Assembly (NCBI GenBank): GCA_035633755.1
Contig: DASQEH010000052.1
Coordinates: 1 to 64,000 of the forward strand
From: DASQEH01 sp035633755
GTDB lineage: Bacteria > Actinomycetota > Actinomycetes > Propionibacteriales > Nocardioidaceae
Reading direction: 5' to 3'
Length of the DNA: 64,000 nucleotides
The notes under the pieces were generated by a model. That model was not told where the DNA came from and did no database searches. It worked only from the letters and a program-made list of their open reading frames with translations. The stretch's first letter is position 1, and every line of letters starts with the position of its first letter. Shown one piece after another: positions 43,045-51,691 of this stretch. Both the position numbers and the translations under genes were made by a program.

Positions 43045-43677
43045 ATGATGGACTCCAGCCCCGAACCGAGCGGTCGTCTCGTGCGACTGGCGTCTGCTTC
43101 CGACATGGCGACCCTCAGCCGGCTGCTTGTGCAGCTTTACGCCTGCGAAGTGCCCGGAATGCTGCGCGGCGATCGCGACATGCAAACCGAACTCGCGAGA
43201 CGTCTCCTCAGCTCAGCGCCGCTGGGCCGCCGCTACGTTGTCGTCCACGATGCGGAGGTGGTCGCGATGGGATCCCTGGCGACCCGGGCTGAGCCCCGAC
43301 CTGCGACGCCGCCAGGGGTACTCCTGGCGTTTCCGTCGATCTTGGGTGTCCGTGACGCACTCGGCAGCTACGCAGGGGTGTTGCGCGCCATGCTGACGGT
43401 CGCCGCGCCGCCGGCCGTCGCGGAGGCCCAGATCCACTCGGTTGTGGTCGACGTTGACGCGCGCGGCAACGGAGCTGGAACGCTGCTCATGGCTTGCCTC
43501 GAGCGCCAAGCCACTGCATTGGGCAATAAACGCGCCACGCTGCAGGTTTTGGCCTCCAACTCCACTGCTCGCGCCTTCTATCGAGCCCGCGGCTACGTGG
43601 ACAAGGGCCCCCCGCACGGGCGCGTGCGAACCGCCCTCGCCCTTCCGTCGATTTTGATGTACAAGAACATCGTTTGA
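43045..43677 (+). CDS. GNAT family N-acetyltransferase
   Basis: A 210-residue protein with an ATG start, followed directly by a second ATG. The acetyl-CoA-binding block VVVDVDARGNGAGTLL at about 134-149 has the R/Q-x-x-G-x-G/A pattern, and NSTARAFYRARGY near 172-184 is the usual GNAT C-terminal element. The middle part is longer than a minimal GNAT domain. The acceptor is unknown. Confidence 0.8.
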   Translation: MMDSSPEPSGRLVRLASASDMATLSRLLVQLYACEVPGMLRGDRDMQTELARRLLSSAPLGRRYVVVHDAEVVAMGSLATRAEPRPATPPGVLLAFPSILGVRDALGSYAGVLRAMLTVAAPPAVAEAQIHSVVVDVDARGNGAGTLLMACLERQATALGNKRATLQVLASNSTARAFYRARGYVDKGPPHGRVRTALALPSILMYKNIV

Positions 43678-44478
43678 GGCGTTGAGCGTCGGCCCTGCAC
43701 GCTGGCCGGCCGATGTCGACGTGCTTCACGAGGGTGCGGGGCGGCTCGGTAAGCTGCTGGGTTTCGAAGGGCGTGTATTCAAAGTAGTAATAAAGCACTC
43801 AAAGTCATCGAGGAACTCTCTAGTCATACTGCCGCCCCACCTAGGCAACGAAACAGGGCGAAAGACTATGTCTTGACGCTCAGCGGACTGGGGATCGGTC
43901 TCGGATTGATTGCGGAGGTTTGGGGTTCATCGGCGCTAGCCCTTCAGCTGGCGCTCACGCGGCTCACACTCGCTGCGACTGAGCTGAGGATGAGCAGCGA
44001 CGTCGCGCACAAGCGAAGTGACTAGCTGCTGTGGCATTCGATCGGCCTATCGGCTGCAACGCAACCCAAGCACGTTTCCCCCGGCGCCCCCCAACGCTGA
44101 AAGACGCGAGGGCGATGTCTCGTTGCCAACCGTGGTCAGAGGAGTGTCGCCCTGGACCGCAGGGGATAGCAGTGATCGACGAAGTGGAGTCCGAGACCTG
44201 GCGGTGCTCGCCAATACTGCAGCGCTGCTCGACGTTCACGAGGTGGACGGCATGGTGACTCAGCGCCTTCTGACAACCTCCTTGACGGGTCCCACCGCCA
44301 GAGAGCAGCGAATACGGATGCTCGCCTGAACGAGACGTGCCACCTCGGCTGCACGGCGCAAGGTGACAGGCAGTGAACAACCAAGGCGAAAAGCCGAACA
44401 ACGGTCGCCGAAGGTGACAAACCGTGTCAATCTCGGCGTGTACTTCAACGACCATTGAACTCGGAAAGAGAGAGAACC
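43678..44478. other. 800-base stretch without a convincing gene
   Basis: Base composition is less GC-rich and codon bias is weak in all frames. The most coding-like piece is on the plus strand, from a TTG at 43873 to a TAG near 44024: about 50 residues with a hydrophobic stretch SGLGIGLGLIAEVWGSSALALQLAL. It has no clear ribosome-binding site. Longer minus-strand frames have no recognisable domain. This may be decayed DNA at an insertion boundary. Confidence 0.45.
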
Positions 44479-44949
44479 ATGCGCAAGACCACACTCATGG
44501 CCACCGTAGTCGGCGTGTTGGCGACAGGGCTGTCGATGGCTGGGCCTGCCCAGGCGCACAACATCGGCAATGAAGGCTGCACACCGGGGTACTGGAAGAA
44601 CCACACATCGAACTGGGAAGAGTACCGAGTCAACAAGCCAGTGGGCGAAGTGTTCGACTTCTCGGGCACGCCGAATGAAGTGGCTGCCTATGCCAACATC
44701 ACGCTTGCCAACGCCTTGCGACTCAAAGGCGGTTCCACCCTCGGCGGTGCGACCGAGATCCTCCTGCGCGCCGCAACTGCGTCCGTGTTGAACGCCGCGC
44801 ATGAAGGAGTCGGCTACCCACTGCGTCGCGGTGGCGAGGACGGTATCAAAGCTCAAGTCAACGAGGCGCTGGCAAGCGGCGACCGACAGGCCATGCTCGA
44901 TCTTGCTGCCTCCCTTGATCGCCTCAACAACCTGGGTTGCCCGCTCTGA
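44479..44949 (+). CDS. secreted protein with GYWKNH motif
   Basis: A 156-residue exported protein with an ATG start and a GGAAAGAGAGAG ribosome-binding region. The signal peptide ends at AQA26|His27. The mature protein begins with GCTPGYWKNH, a motif found in many secreted actinobacterial proteins of unknown function. Cys34 and Cys154 are the only cysteines and may form a disulfide joining the ends. The rest is helical and Ala-rich. A strong terminator follows. Confidence 0.82.
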   Translation: MRKTTLMATVVGVLATGLSMAGPAQAHNIGNEGCTPGYWKNHTSNWEEYRVNKPVGEVFDFSGTPNEVAAYANITLANALRLKGGSTLGGATEILLRAATASVLNAAHEGVGYPLRRGGEDGIKAQVNEALASGDRQAMLDLAASLDRLNNLGCPL

Positions 44950-44986
44950 ACCACTCAGTGTTGAACTGCTGATTCCTGCTGCAGCA

Positions 44987-45018
44987 ACCGCCCACCCCAG
45001 AACGCCGGGGTGGGCGGT
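44987..45018. terminator. strong bidirectional hairpin terminator
   Basis: ACCGCCCACCCC (44987-44998) and GGGGTGGGCGGT (45007-45018) form a perfect 12-pair stem with an 8-base loop. It lies between the end of the GYWKNH gene and the end of the convergent MMPL gene. There is no T-run, as is common in high-GC actinobacteria. Confidence 0.75.
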
Positions 45019-45117
45019 GCGGGCCGGTGGGCGGAGCCAAGAGGTTCCGTCTGGGCGGTACATCGGTGAAGCCAGTCGGCTCGCGCGTCTGGGTTGAGAG
45101 AACCGCCTTATTTTGGG

Positions 45118-47247
45118 TCAGCGGCGGGTCGTAGTAGTCAGAGCGGTCGTCGGCTCAGACGCGTGCGTAGTCAGCTTCCGTGGCCACCAGAAGTGTCCGC
45201 CCAGCCAAACGCCGAGCGCTGGCACAACCACTGTGCGGACGAGAAGCGTGTCGAGCAAGACACCGACGCAGATCACAACGCCCAGCTGGGCGAGCACGAC
45301 GAGCGGGAGGACGCCGAGTACGGCGAACACTGCCGCCAGCAGGATGCCGGCGCTGGTGATCACGCCACCGGTCGCCGTGAGCGCACGCAGCATCCCTCCA
45401 GCAGCGCCGTGCCTAACCGCCTCTTCGCGGGCACGCGTGACGAGGAAGATGTTGTAGTCGACCCCGAGGGCGACGAGAAACACGAAGGCGAGCAGCGGGA
45501 CACCGACGTCAAGCGCCTCGAACCCGAACACCGTCGTGAACAGCCACCATGACAACCCGAGGCTGGCCAAGTAGGTCGCCAGCACGGTCAGCACCAGGAG
45601 AACTGGCGCGACAAGCGATCGGAGTAGCAGCACCAGCGCGAGTAGCACCAAACCTGTGATCAGCGGCAGGATGAGGAGGCGGTCGCGGGCTGCGGCGTCC
45701 TGGCTGTCGACGAGCTGGGCGTCGGTGCCGCCCACGAAGGTGTCGTCCAGTCCCGCGACTGCGTCACGCAGCGCGGCGATGGTGTCGGCGGCCGCATCGG
45801 TTCCCGGGGCCGCATCGATCACAACGTCGACCTGGGCGAGACCTGCGCTTCGCGCGGAGACGTCGACGCGCACCACGCCCGCTACGTCCTGGACCGCCGC
45901 TACGACGACGTCGGGCCGGTCGCGAGTGAGCACTTGGGCGGGGTCCGCGCTGCCGGCCGGGAACGACTCAGCAAGACGTTCCCCTGCGGTGATCGCTTCG
46001 GGCTTCTCAAGGAATTGGTCAGCTCCGCTCAGGCCGGTACTGATGGCGAGGATCCCGGAGGCGAGCACGGCCAGCACTGCGGTGGAGGCGAGCACAAATG
46101 CTGCCGGGCGCCGCGCGACGGCCGTGCCAACCCGCCGCCATGGGCTACGCCCGTCAACCAGTGGGATGTCACCAACGCGCGGAACTCGGGGCCAGAAGAT
46201 CCAGCGGCCGAACAACACCAGGGTCGCAGGCAGCACAAGCAACGCGAACACCGCGGCGACGAGCACGCCGATTGCGCACGCGACTCCCAAGCCTCGTGTG
46301 GTGGGGAAAAGCGAGAGCGTCAGCGTCAGCAAGCCCACGACCACGGTGGCGGCGCTCGAGGTCACGGCCTCCGCAGTGCGAGCGGTCGCATGCCGCATTG
46401 CGCCGTACCGGTCCTCGGTCGTCTTCAGCTCGTCGCGGTATCGGGAGATCAGCAGCAGTGCGTAGTCGGTACCGGCACCGAACACCAGTACGGACAGAAT
46501 GCCGACGGTCGACTCGTCCCAGACCATTCCGAACGCGGAAAGCGCCTGAGTGGCGAGGACGGCCGCAAGCCGGTCGGCAATCGCCACGACGATCAGGGGC
46601 ACCAGCCACAGCACCGGGCTGCGGTAGGTCAATAGCAGCAACAACGCGACGATGCCCGCGGTTGTGAGCAGCAGCGTGCCATCGGCGCCGTCGAACACGG
46701 CTGACAGGTCCGCCTCGACCGCAGCTGGGCCTGTCACCTGTGCGTCCACACCGACAGGCACGGCGTCGTCCAGCGCCATGCGGAGGTCACCGACGAGGTC
46801 CGCTGTCTGCTCCGAGCCACCGGCAGGCATGGTGAGCACCGCGAGCGCGGCCGTGCCGTCCTCGCTCGGCGCGAGCGGCGGGCCAGGTGGCAGGCTCAGG
46901 TCGGCTCGGACCTCGTCGACCAACGTCTGGAGCTGGCTGAGCACCGCCCGGTCGAGGGAGCGTCCGGCGCCGCCGTCACGTGCTGATGGCCCAACAGTGA
47001 ACACCGCAACTGCGGTGGTGGCGTCGTCCTCGGGCAGCTGCTGCTGCAGTTCGACAGCCCGAGTACTGCCTGCCGCGGCGGGCAGCGGGTCGGTGGCGCC
47101 CGCGGGTACCGGAGGCTCGCCGAGCGCGATGATCACCGCGACTGCGCCGACCATCGGCAGCAGGGCAGCGAGCCACGCGGTGCGCCGGCTCGGGTACTCG
47201 CGCGACGGCGAGCGATGCGCGGCACGGACGGAGCGTCCCTCAGTCAT
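45118..47247 (-). CDS. MMPL family transporter
   Basis: A 709-residue RND-superfamily membrane protein with an ATG start. It has about 12 membrane helices in two halves. VFGAGTDYALLLISRYRDEL in the first half and ALGVDYNIFLVTRAREE in the second are the paired helix-4 motifs that carry protons. The extracytoplasmic loop after helix 1 is about 150 residues long. MMPL proteins export lipids or drugs. It is divergent from a MarR gene that probably represses it. Confidence 0.9.
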   Translation of the reverse strand: MTEGRSVRAAHRSPSREYPSRRTAWLAALLPMVGAVAVIIALGEPPVPAGATDPLPAAAGSTRAVELQQQLPEDDATTAVAVFTVGPSARDGGAGRSLDRAVLSQLQTLVDEVRADLSLPPGPPLAPSEDGTAALAVLTMPAGGSEQTADLVGDLRMALDDAVPVGVDAQVTGPAAVEADLSAVFDGADGTLLLTTAGIVALLLLLTYRSPVLWLVPLIVVAIADRLAAVLATQALSAFGMVWDESTVGILSVLVFGAGTDYALLLISRYRDELKTTEDRYGAMRHATARTAEAVTSSAATVVVGLLTLTLSLFPTTRGLGVACAIGVLVAAVFALLVLPATLVLFGRWIFWPRVPRVGDIPLVDGRSPWRRVGTAVARRPAAFVLASTAVLAVLASGILAISTGLSGADQFLEKPEAITAGERLAESFPAGSADPAQVLTRDRPDVVVAAVQDVAGVVRVDVSARSAGLAQVDVVIDAAPGTDAAADTIAALRDAVAGLDDTFVGGTDAQLVDSQDAAARDRLLILPLITGLVLLALVLLLRSLVAPVLLVLTVLATYLASLGLSWWLFTTVFGFEALDVGVPLLAFVFLVALGVDYNIFLVTRAREEAVRHGAAGGMLRALTATGGVITSAGILLAAVFAVLGVLPLVVLAQLGVVICVGVLLDTLLVRTVVVPALGVWLGGHFWWPRKLTTHASEPTTALTTTTRR

Positions 47248-47280
47248 GGCATAATCCTCTTCGCAACTAACTCATTTACT

Positions 47281-47294
47281 GTCTAAGTAGATTA
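47281..47294. promoter_or_regulatory. candidate MarR operator in the MMPL/MarR divergent region
   Basis: The 75-base region between the two starts is AT-rich and contains overlapping small inverted repeats: TCTA-AG-TAGA and CTAA-gtaga-TTAG. This is where a MarR dimer would be expected to bind. The exact operator cannot be fixed from one sequence. Confidence 0.35.
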
Positions 47295-47322
47295 GTAGTC
47301 TGGTGAAGGAAGTGCAAGGCGC

Positions 47323-47787
47323 GTGGATGAGAGAACGTCTGACAGGCAGGCGCCGTTCGAGGGCTGGCGGCAGACCGAGACGCTGACGCTGCTGCGCGAG
47401 ATGGTGAACGTGGCCGCACAAGTGCGGCCTACAGTGGCGGCTCGGGCTGGGCTCAGCACCAGCGAGCTGTCGGCGCTGGAGCACCTGTTCGCAGAGCCGT
47501 TGGGAGCAGGGGAAGTCGGCCGTCGGCTTCAAGTGACTTCCGCGGCCACCACCCAGATCGTCGACCGGCTCGCCGAGCGGGGTCACGTCGAACGTGAACC
47601 GCATCCCACCGATCGGCGGCGAACGCTGGTGCGGCTGACCGACTCCGGACGGTCGGAGGTGCTCGAGCACCTCATGCCGATGTTCCGCGCCCTCGCCCAG
47701 ATGGACGCCGAGCTCGACGATGCCGAGCGAGGGGTGGTCGACCGCTATCTGCGACACGCTACGGCGGCATTTCGCAGCGTCCTCTGA
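47323..47787 (+). CDS. MarR family transcriptional regulator
   Basis: A 154-residue winged-helix regulator with a GTG start and AAGGAAG upstream. The DNA-binding part runs from LSTSELSALEHLF to VTSAATTQIVDRLAERGHVEREPHPTDRRRTLVRLT, which includes the recognition helix and the DRR wing. Helices at both ends form the dimer interface. It probably represses the divergent MMPL gene in response to an exported compound. Confidence 0.88.
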   Translation: MDERTSDRQAPFEGWRQTETLTLLREMVNVAAQVRPTVAARAGLSTSELSALEHLFAEPLGAGEVGRRLQVTSAATTQIVDRLAERGHVEREPHPTDRRRTLVRLTDSGRSEVLEHLMPMFRALAQMDAELDDAERGVVDRYLRHATAAFRSVL

Positions 47788-47937
47788 CCCCTGCACCGGC
47801 GTGACAGGCGCCGAGTTGCTCATTCTCTCGTTTGGGCGGCCAGTGTCTGATCTTCGAGGCCGTCACGCTCCGGTTCCGGGCGGTCCGCCGGGGAGTGCGA
47901 CAAGGCATCGGCCATGGAAGACACGTACCAGAGCGCT

Positions 47938-47966
47938 CACTATCCACAGTGTGTATAGTGACTGAT
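47938..47966 (+). promoter_or_regulatory. PadR promoter with overlapping inverted-repeat operator
   Basis: CACTAT (47938-47943) and ATAGTG (47955-47960) form an inverted repeat with an 11-base spacer. The right arm overlaps a TATAGT -10 box at 47954-47959. The ATG at 47967 follows 7 bases later, so the message is probably leaderless. A PadR dimer on this repeat would block its own promoter. Confidence 0.6.
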
Positions 47967-48494
47967 ATGCCGCCCTCCACAACGCTGCTCGCACTCCTGG
48001 AGCAGGAGCCGGCCTACGGGTACACACTGAAGCGCCGCTACGACGAGCATTTCGGTTTCGGGCACCGTCTGGCGTTCGGACAGGTGTATGCCGCCTTGTC
48101 GAGCTTTGACCGCAACGGCTACGCAGAGGTCATTGGCGTCGATTCCGACGGCGGACCGAGCCGCAAGCGCTACCGGATCACCCCGGAAGGCAGCACTGTC
48201 GTCGAGCGCTGGATCGCCACGCCCGAGCCCGCATCGTCCTACACCTCGAGCACCCTGTTCGCGAAGGTGTCTGTCGCGCTCATGTCGGGACGTGCCGCCA
48301 ACGACGTCCTCGCCATCCAGCGGCAGGCTCACCTTGAGCGAATGCGTGCGCTGACCAAGCGGCGTCGCACTGCAGAGACTGCAGAGCTGCTAGCTCTCAC
48401 CTTCGAGCTCAACCATCTCGACGCGGATCTGAGATGGATCGAGGAAGCGGGGCTTCGGCTCGCCGACCTGAAACGGGTGGTCCTCGATGCCTGA
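47967..48494 (+). CDS. PadR family transcriptional regulator
   Basis: A 175-residue protein from the ATG at 47967. The N-terminal winged helix is typical: LLALLEQEPAYGYTLKRRYDEHFG, FGQVYAALSSFDRNGYAEV and SRKRYRITPEGSTVVERWI. The C-terminal helical domain is Vir-type (HLERMRALTKRRRTAETAELLAL). It overlaps the ABC ATPase gene by 8 bases, so it is the local regulator of the exporter. Earlier in-frame starts exist but lie upstream of the promoter. Confidence 0.88.
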   Translation: MPPSTTLLALLEQEPAYGYTLKRRYDEHFGFGHRLAFGQVYAALSSFDRNGYAEVIGVDSDGGPSRKRYRITPEGSTVVERWIATPEPASSYTSSTLFAKVSVALMSGRAANDVLAIQRQAHLERMRALTKRRRTAETAELLALTFELNHLDADLRWIEEAGLRLADLKRVVLDA

Positions 48495-49173
48495 CCAGTA
48501 CACACTCCTCCAGGCGCGCGGTCTCTCCCTGGCGTACGGCGACACACCGGCGCTGATAGACGTCGACATCTCACTCAGGGCCGGCGAGTCGGTCGCGCTC
48601 ATGGGTCCGTCAGGGTCCGGCAAGTCATCGCTGCTGCACTGCATTGCCGGCGTGCTCGTGCCCGACTCTGGGGGGATCACCGCCTTGGGGCAGCGCATCG
48701 ACACCCTCGGCGAGGCGGCGCGGAGCGCCTTCCGGCTGGAGAAGCTCGGCATGGTGTTCCAGTTCGGCAACCTGATACCGGAGCTGACCTTGTTGGAGAA
48801 CGTCATGCTGCCGCTGCAGCTCCTCGGCACGTCGGCCAAGCACGCCAGCGCTCGGGCGCACGAGCTCCTCGAGGCTCTGGACGTGGATGCGGTATCAGAC
48901 CGTCGTGCGGGGGCTGTCTCCGGCGGCCAGAGTCAGCGGGCGGCCGTCGCCAGGGCGCTCGTGCACCGACCGGCCGTGCTCCTCGCGGACGAACCAACCG
49001 GGGCGCTGGACACCGTCAGCTCCGACAAGGTGCTCGACGCCATGCTGCTGCTGGCCGAAGAGCTGGGATCCGCAGTCCTGGTGGTCACGCACGAGAACCG
49101 GGTCTCTGCGCACTGTGAACGACTGGTCACCTTGCGGGATGGCCGGGTCAGTTCACCGGCGGCGGTACTTTGA
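48487..49173 (+). CDS. ABC transporter ATP-binding protein (LolD/MacB type)
   Basis: A 228-residue ATPase with an ATG start. Walker A is GPSGSGKSS, the Q-loop lies in VFQFGNLIPELT, the signature is VSGGQSQRAAVARAL, Walker B is VLLADEPTGALD and the H-loop is VVTHEN. This is the arrangement of the FtsE/LolD/MacB group that works with FtsX-type permeases. The permease gene follows with a 4-base overlap. Confidence 0.92.
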   Translation: MPDQYTLLQARGLSLAYGDTPALIDVDISLRAGESVALMGPSGSGKSSLLHCIAGVLVPDSGGITALGQRIDTLGEAARSAFRLEKLGMVFQFGNLIPELTLLENVMLPLQLLGTSAKHASARAHELLEALDVDAVSDRRAGAVSGGQSQRAAVARALVHRPAVLLADEPTGALDTVSSDKVLDAMLLLAEELGSAVLVVTHENRVSAHCERLVTLRDGRVSSPAAVL

Positions 49174-51080
49174 TCTCCGCCATCCGGCTCGGCCTGCGTC
49201 TAGCGGGCCTATCAGCGAGCGTCAGTGGCGGAGCAGCGCGCGTTCGCACGTTGATGGTCGCCCTCACCTCCCTCATCGGCACGTTCCTGCTGCTGGTCGT
49301 CGGCTCCATCACCCGCTCTGAGATCCTCCAACGACCTGCGGGCCTAGAGCGTGGCGTTAAGATCCTGCTCCTCGCCGTTGTCATTGCGGTCAGCATGCCT
49401 GTACTGAGTCTCGCAGCGACCTCGGGTCGGTTGTCCGCGGCGATGCGCGACCGCCGTTTGGCGAACCTCCGATTGCTCGGGCTCTCCGCACGTCGTACCC
49501 GCGTGGTGGCCGCCGTCGAGACGGGTGCCGCCGCCGTGTTCGGCGCTGTGATCGGCTGCGGGGTGTTCCTCCTGGCCCGCCCCGTGATTGCCGGGCTGCA
49601 CCCGGCCGGGCGCGAGTGGCCGCTGCACACCCTGTGGCCGTACTGGTGGGCGACGATGCTGGCCGTTGTCACGGTGCCACTGGCTGTTGGCGCCGTTTCG
49701 GTGCTCCCGCAGCGCTCGACCAGCCGAGCGGCCCTTCTCCAGGCACGTCGGGCGACGACACGCCGTCCCTCTCCGCTGCGTCTGCTGCCACTTGCAGCCG
49801 GGGTGGCACTCGCGACGTTCGTGATCTCGCAGGCCGAGAACCGACTCGCCCAAGACTCTGGCTCGAACGAGAGGCTTTCGCCGTACATGCTCGCCGCCAT
49901 CGCCCTGCTCGGCATAGGAACGCTGCTTGCCGTACCGGTGTTCGTGCGGCTGATTGGCGACGTCCTGGCCAGCCGATCAGGCCGGCCCACGCTGCTCATC
50001 GCCGGTCGGCGGCTGCAGGAGCAACCCGCGGCCATGACCCGCGTTGTCGCCGGCCTGTTGATCGGGCTGTTCGTCGTCACTGGCGCTCGCGCCGTGGTGG
50101 TGGCGTTCGAGGACACGCAACAGTACCGAGCGTCCGCGATCGGCGAGACGACCGGTCAGGTGGCGACGGTGTACACACCTGCGAGGCTGGCACCGGCGGT
50201 GCGTGAACGTCTCGACGCCGATCCCGATGTCGTGCAGACTGCGGCGTTTCCGCGCCTGAGGGCCTCGTGTCACGTCGCGGACTTCTGTGGCACCGCGGCT
50301 GTCGCCAGCTGCTCGGACTTCGAGAGGTTCTATCCCGGCGTCAAGGGCTGCCGTGCGGGCGAGCCGATGTGGGTGGGGACGGACGGCCGCCCGTGGCTGC
50401 GGCCCGGTGCAACAGCACTCGGTGTGCGCGCTGAACTGCCCAGGAACAGACCGGGGACGCTCATCAAGGTCCCCATTCCCCGGCACACGGTTGACACCGA
50501 CGCGGCGGGGCTCGTCAACTCGGTCGACGTGCTCCTCCCTCCCTCGACACCAGGAGTCTTCGAACTAGCGACATCACGCATGGTGGCCATCGACGTACGA
50601 GCAGAGCCGGGTATCGCCGTCGAGACGGTGCTGGACGTCCGCGGCGCCTCCTACTCCACCTCCCCCGACTCGACGTACTTCTCCTTTGTCAACAGCCTGC
50701 GATCTCTGGTGTGGGCGATCGCCGCCCTCGTCCTCAGCGTCGGCTTGCTCTCCTTCACAGTCGCCTCGATCGACCGAGCGACGAGCAGGAGATCGGAGCT
50801 CGTGTCGCTACAGCTGGTCGGGGTAAGGCCCGCAATCCTGCGGAGAACCCAATGGATCGAAATCGCGTTGCCGCTGACACTTGGCTCGGCGGCTGCGATC
50901 GCCTGTGGGCTGTTAGCCGGTGTCGCGTTTCTGTCCTACGGCAGCATCGTCGACCAGACTCCGTGGCGTGACACGCTGGTTCTCAGCGCTGTGGCGATGC
51001 TGGGAGCACTGCTGGCGGCCAGCTCCACACTGGTGGCGGCGAGCCCCCCGATCCGGCCGGAGACGATCCGGACCGAGTGA
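49170..51080 (+). CDS. FtsX-like ABC transporter permease
   Basis: A 636-residue membrane protein with a TTG start overlapping the ATPase stop. It has an N-terminal membrane helix, a cluster of helices at about 60-275, a large extracytoplasmic region with five cysteines at about 300-510, and C-terminal helices. SRRSELVSLQLVGVRPAILRR is an FtsX/MacB coupling region. It resembles the bacitracin-type and peptide-sensing permeases of actinobacteria. The substrate is unknown. Confidence 0.82.
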   Translation: MISAIRLGLRLAGLSASVSGGAARVRTLMVALTSLIGTFLLLVVGSITRSEILQRPAGLERGVKILLLAVVIAVSMPVLSLAATSGRLSAAMRDRRLANLRLLGLSARRTRVVAAVETGAAAVFGAVIGCGVFLLARPVIAGLHPAGREWPLHTLWPYWWATMLAVVTVPLAVGAVSVLPQRSTSRAALLQARRATTRRPSPLRLLPLAAGVALATFVISQAENRLAQDSGSNERLSPYMLAAIALLGIGTLLAVPVFVRLIGDVLASRSGRPTLLIAGRRLQEQPAAMTRVVAGLLIGLFVVTGARAVVVAFEDTQQYRASAIGETTGQVATVYTPARLAPAVRERLDADPDVVQTAAFPRLRASCHVADFCGTAAVASCSDFERFYPGVKGCRAGEPMWVGTDGRPWLRPGATALGVRAELPRNRPGTLIKVPIPRHTVDTDAAGLVNSVDVLLPPSTPGVFELATSRMVAIDVRAEPGIAVETVLDVRGASYSTSPDSTYFSFVNSLRSLVWAIAALVLSVGLLSFTVASIDRATSRRSELVSLQLVGVRPAILRRTQWIEIALPLTLGSAAAIACGLLAGVAFLSYGSIVDQTPWRDTLVLSAVAMLGALLAASSTLVAASPPIRPETIRTE

Positions 51081-51631
51081 GCGAGCCCGAGCGGAGCGCA
51101 CGGTGGAACGCGTCAGTTCGGTCTCGTTCTACGCGAGCATCGCCGTACCGTCCTGCTGAGCCGCACACTGGCTTTGTGTCGGTCAAGACTCTCGCCACCC
51201 ATCGCGGTTCAAGGCGTCTGCTGATGTGTTCGATACTGGTGATCCTGTGCCCCTTCGGTGGGGCGAACGCCAGCTGCGCGGCGCCATCCTTGTTCGTCGG
51301 CGAGGACGACGTCCCCGTGCTGAGGAGTGGTTCAACCGTCCGCGTGCAAGGCAGCCATTTCGTCGACGGCGGTTGCGACGATCAAGGCGGCGGGAGCCTT
51401 GGCTGCTCGGCCCCGGACGAGGAGGAACCTACAGTGCCCATGACGGATGTGGGCTTGGTCATCCGGCAGGACGGGCAGGAATGGGAGCTCGGGACCGCCT
51501 CGGCCGGCACGGCGGCGGACAACCGGTTGGGTCAGATCGCGTGGGAGGTCACGCTGCCTCGACAACTGCGCGGCGGGGATGCCGTTCTCGTGACCGAAGC
51601 GGGCAGGCTCGAGATCGTCGTCAAGCGCTGA
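51077..51631 (+). CDS. secreted protein of unknown function in the ABC exporter operon
   Basis: A frame of 184 codons starts with a GTG overlapping the permease stop. A GTG at 51176 would give a more normal signal peptide (basic GSRRLL, then MCSILVILCPFGGANA|SC) and a 151-residue protein. The mature part contains Cys residues near CDDQGGGSLGC and a beta-rich domain ending LVTEAGRLEIVVKR. No family is recognised. It could be a partner or substrate of the exporter. Confidence 0.65.
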   Translation: MSEPERSARWNASVRSRSTRASPYRPAEPHTGFVSVKTLATHRGSRRLLMCSILVILCPFGGANASCAAPSLFVGEDDVPVLRSGSTVRVQGSHFVDGGCDDQGGGSLGCSAPDEEEPTVPMTDVGLVIRQDGQEWELGTASAGTAADNRLGQIAWEVTLPRQLRGGDAVLVTEAGRLEIVVKR

Positions 51632-51691
51632 CGCCCCTCCGCTGCACCCGCAGGACACTGCGCTGAGACGCCAATGGACGGGTCCGCGATG

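Noticed and set aside
43873..44026. Possible 50-residue membrane peptide read from a TTG
   Set aside because: It has a hydrophobic stretch, but no ribosome-binding site, promoter or recognisable family. Noted in the gene-free entry only.
43964..45063. Two overlapping minus-strand frames of 176 and 267 codons around the GYWKNH gene
   Set aside because: No domain, odd composition, and they overlap a gene with a clear signal peptide, ribosome-binding site and terminator.
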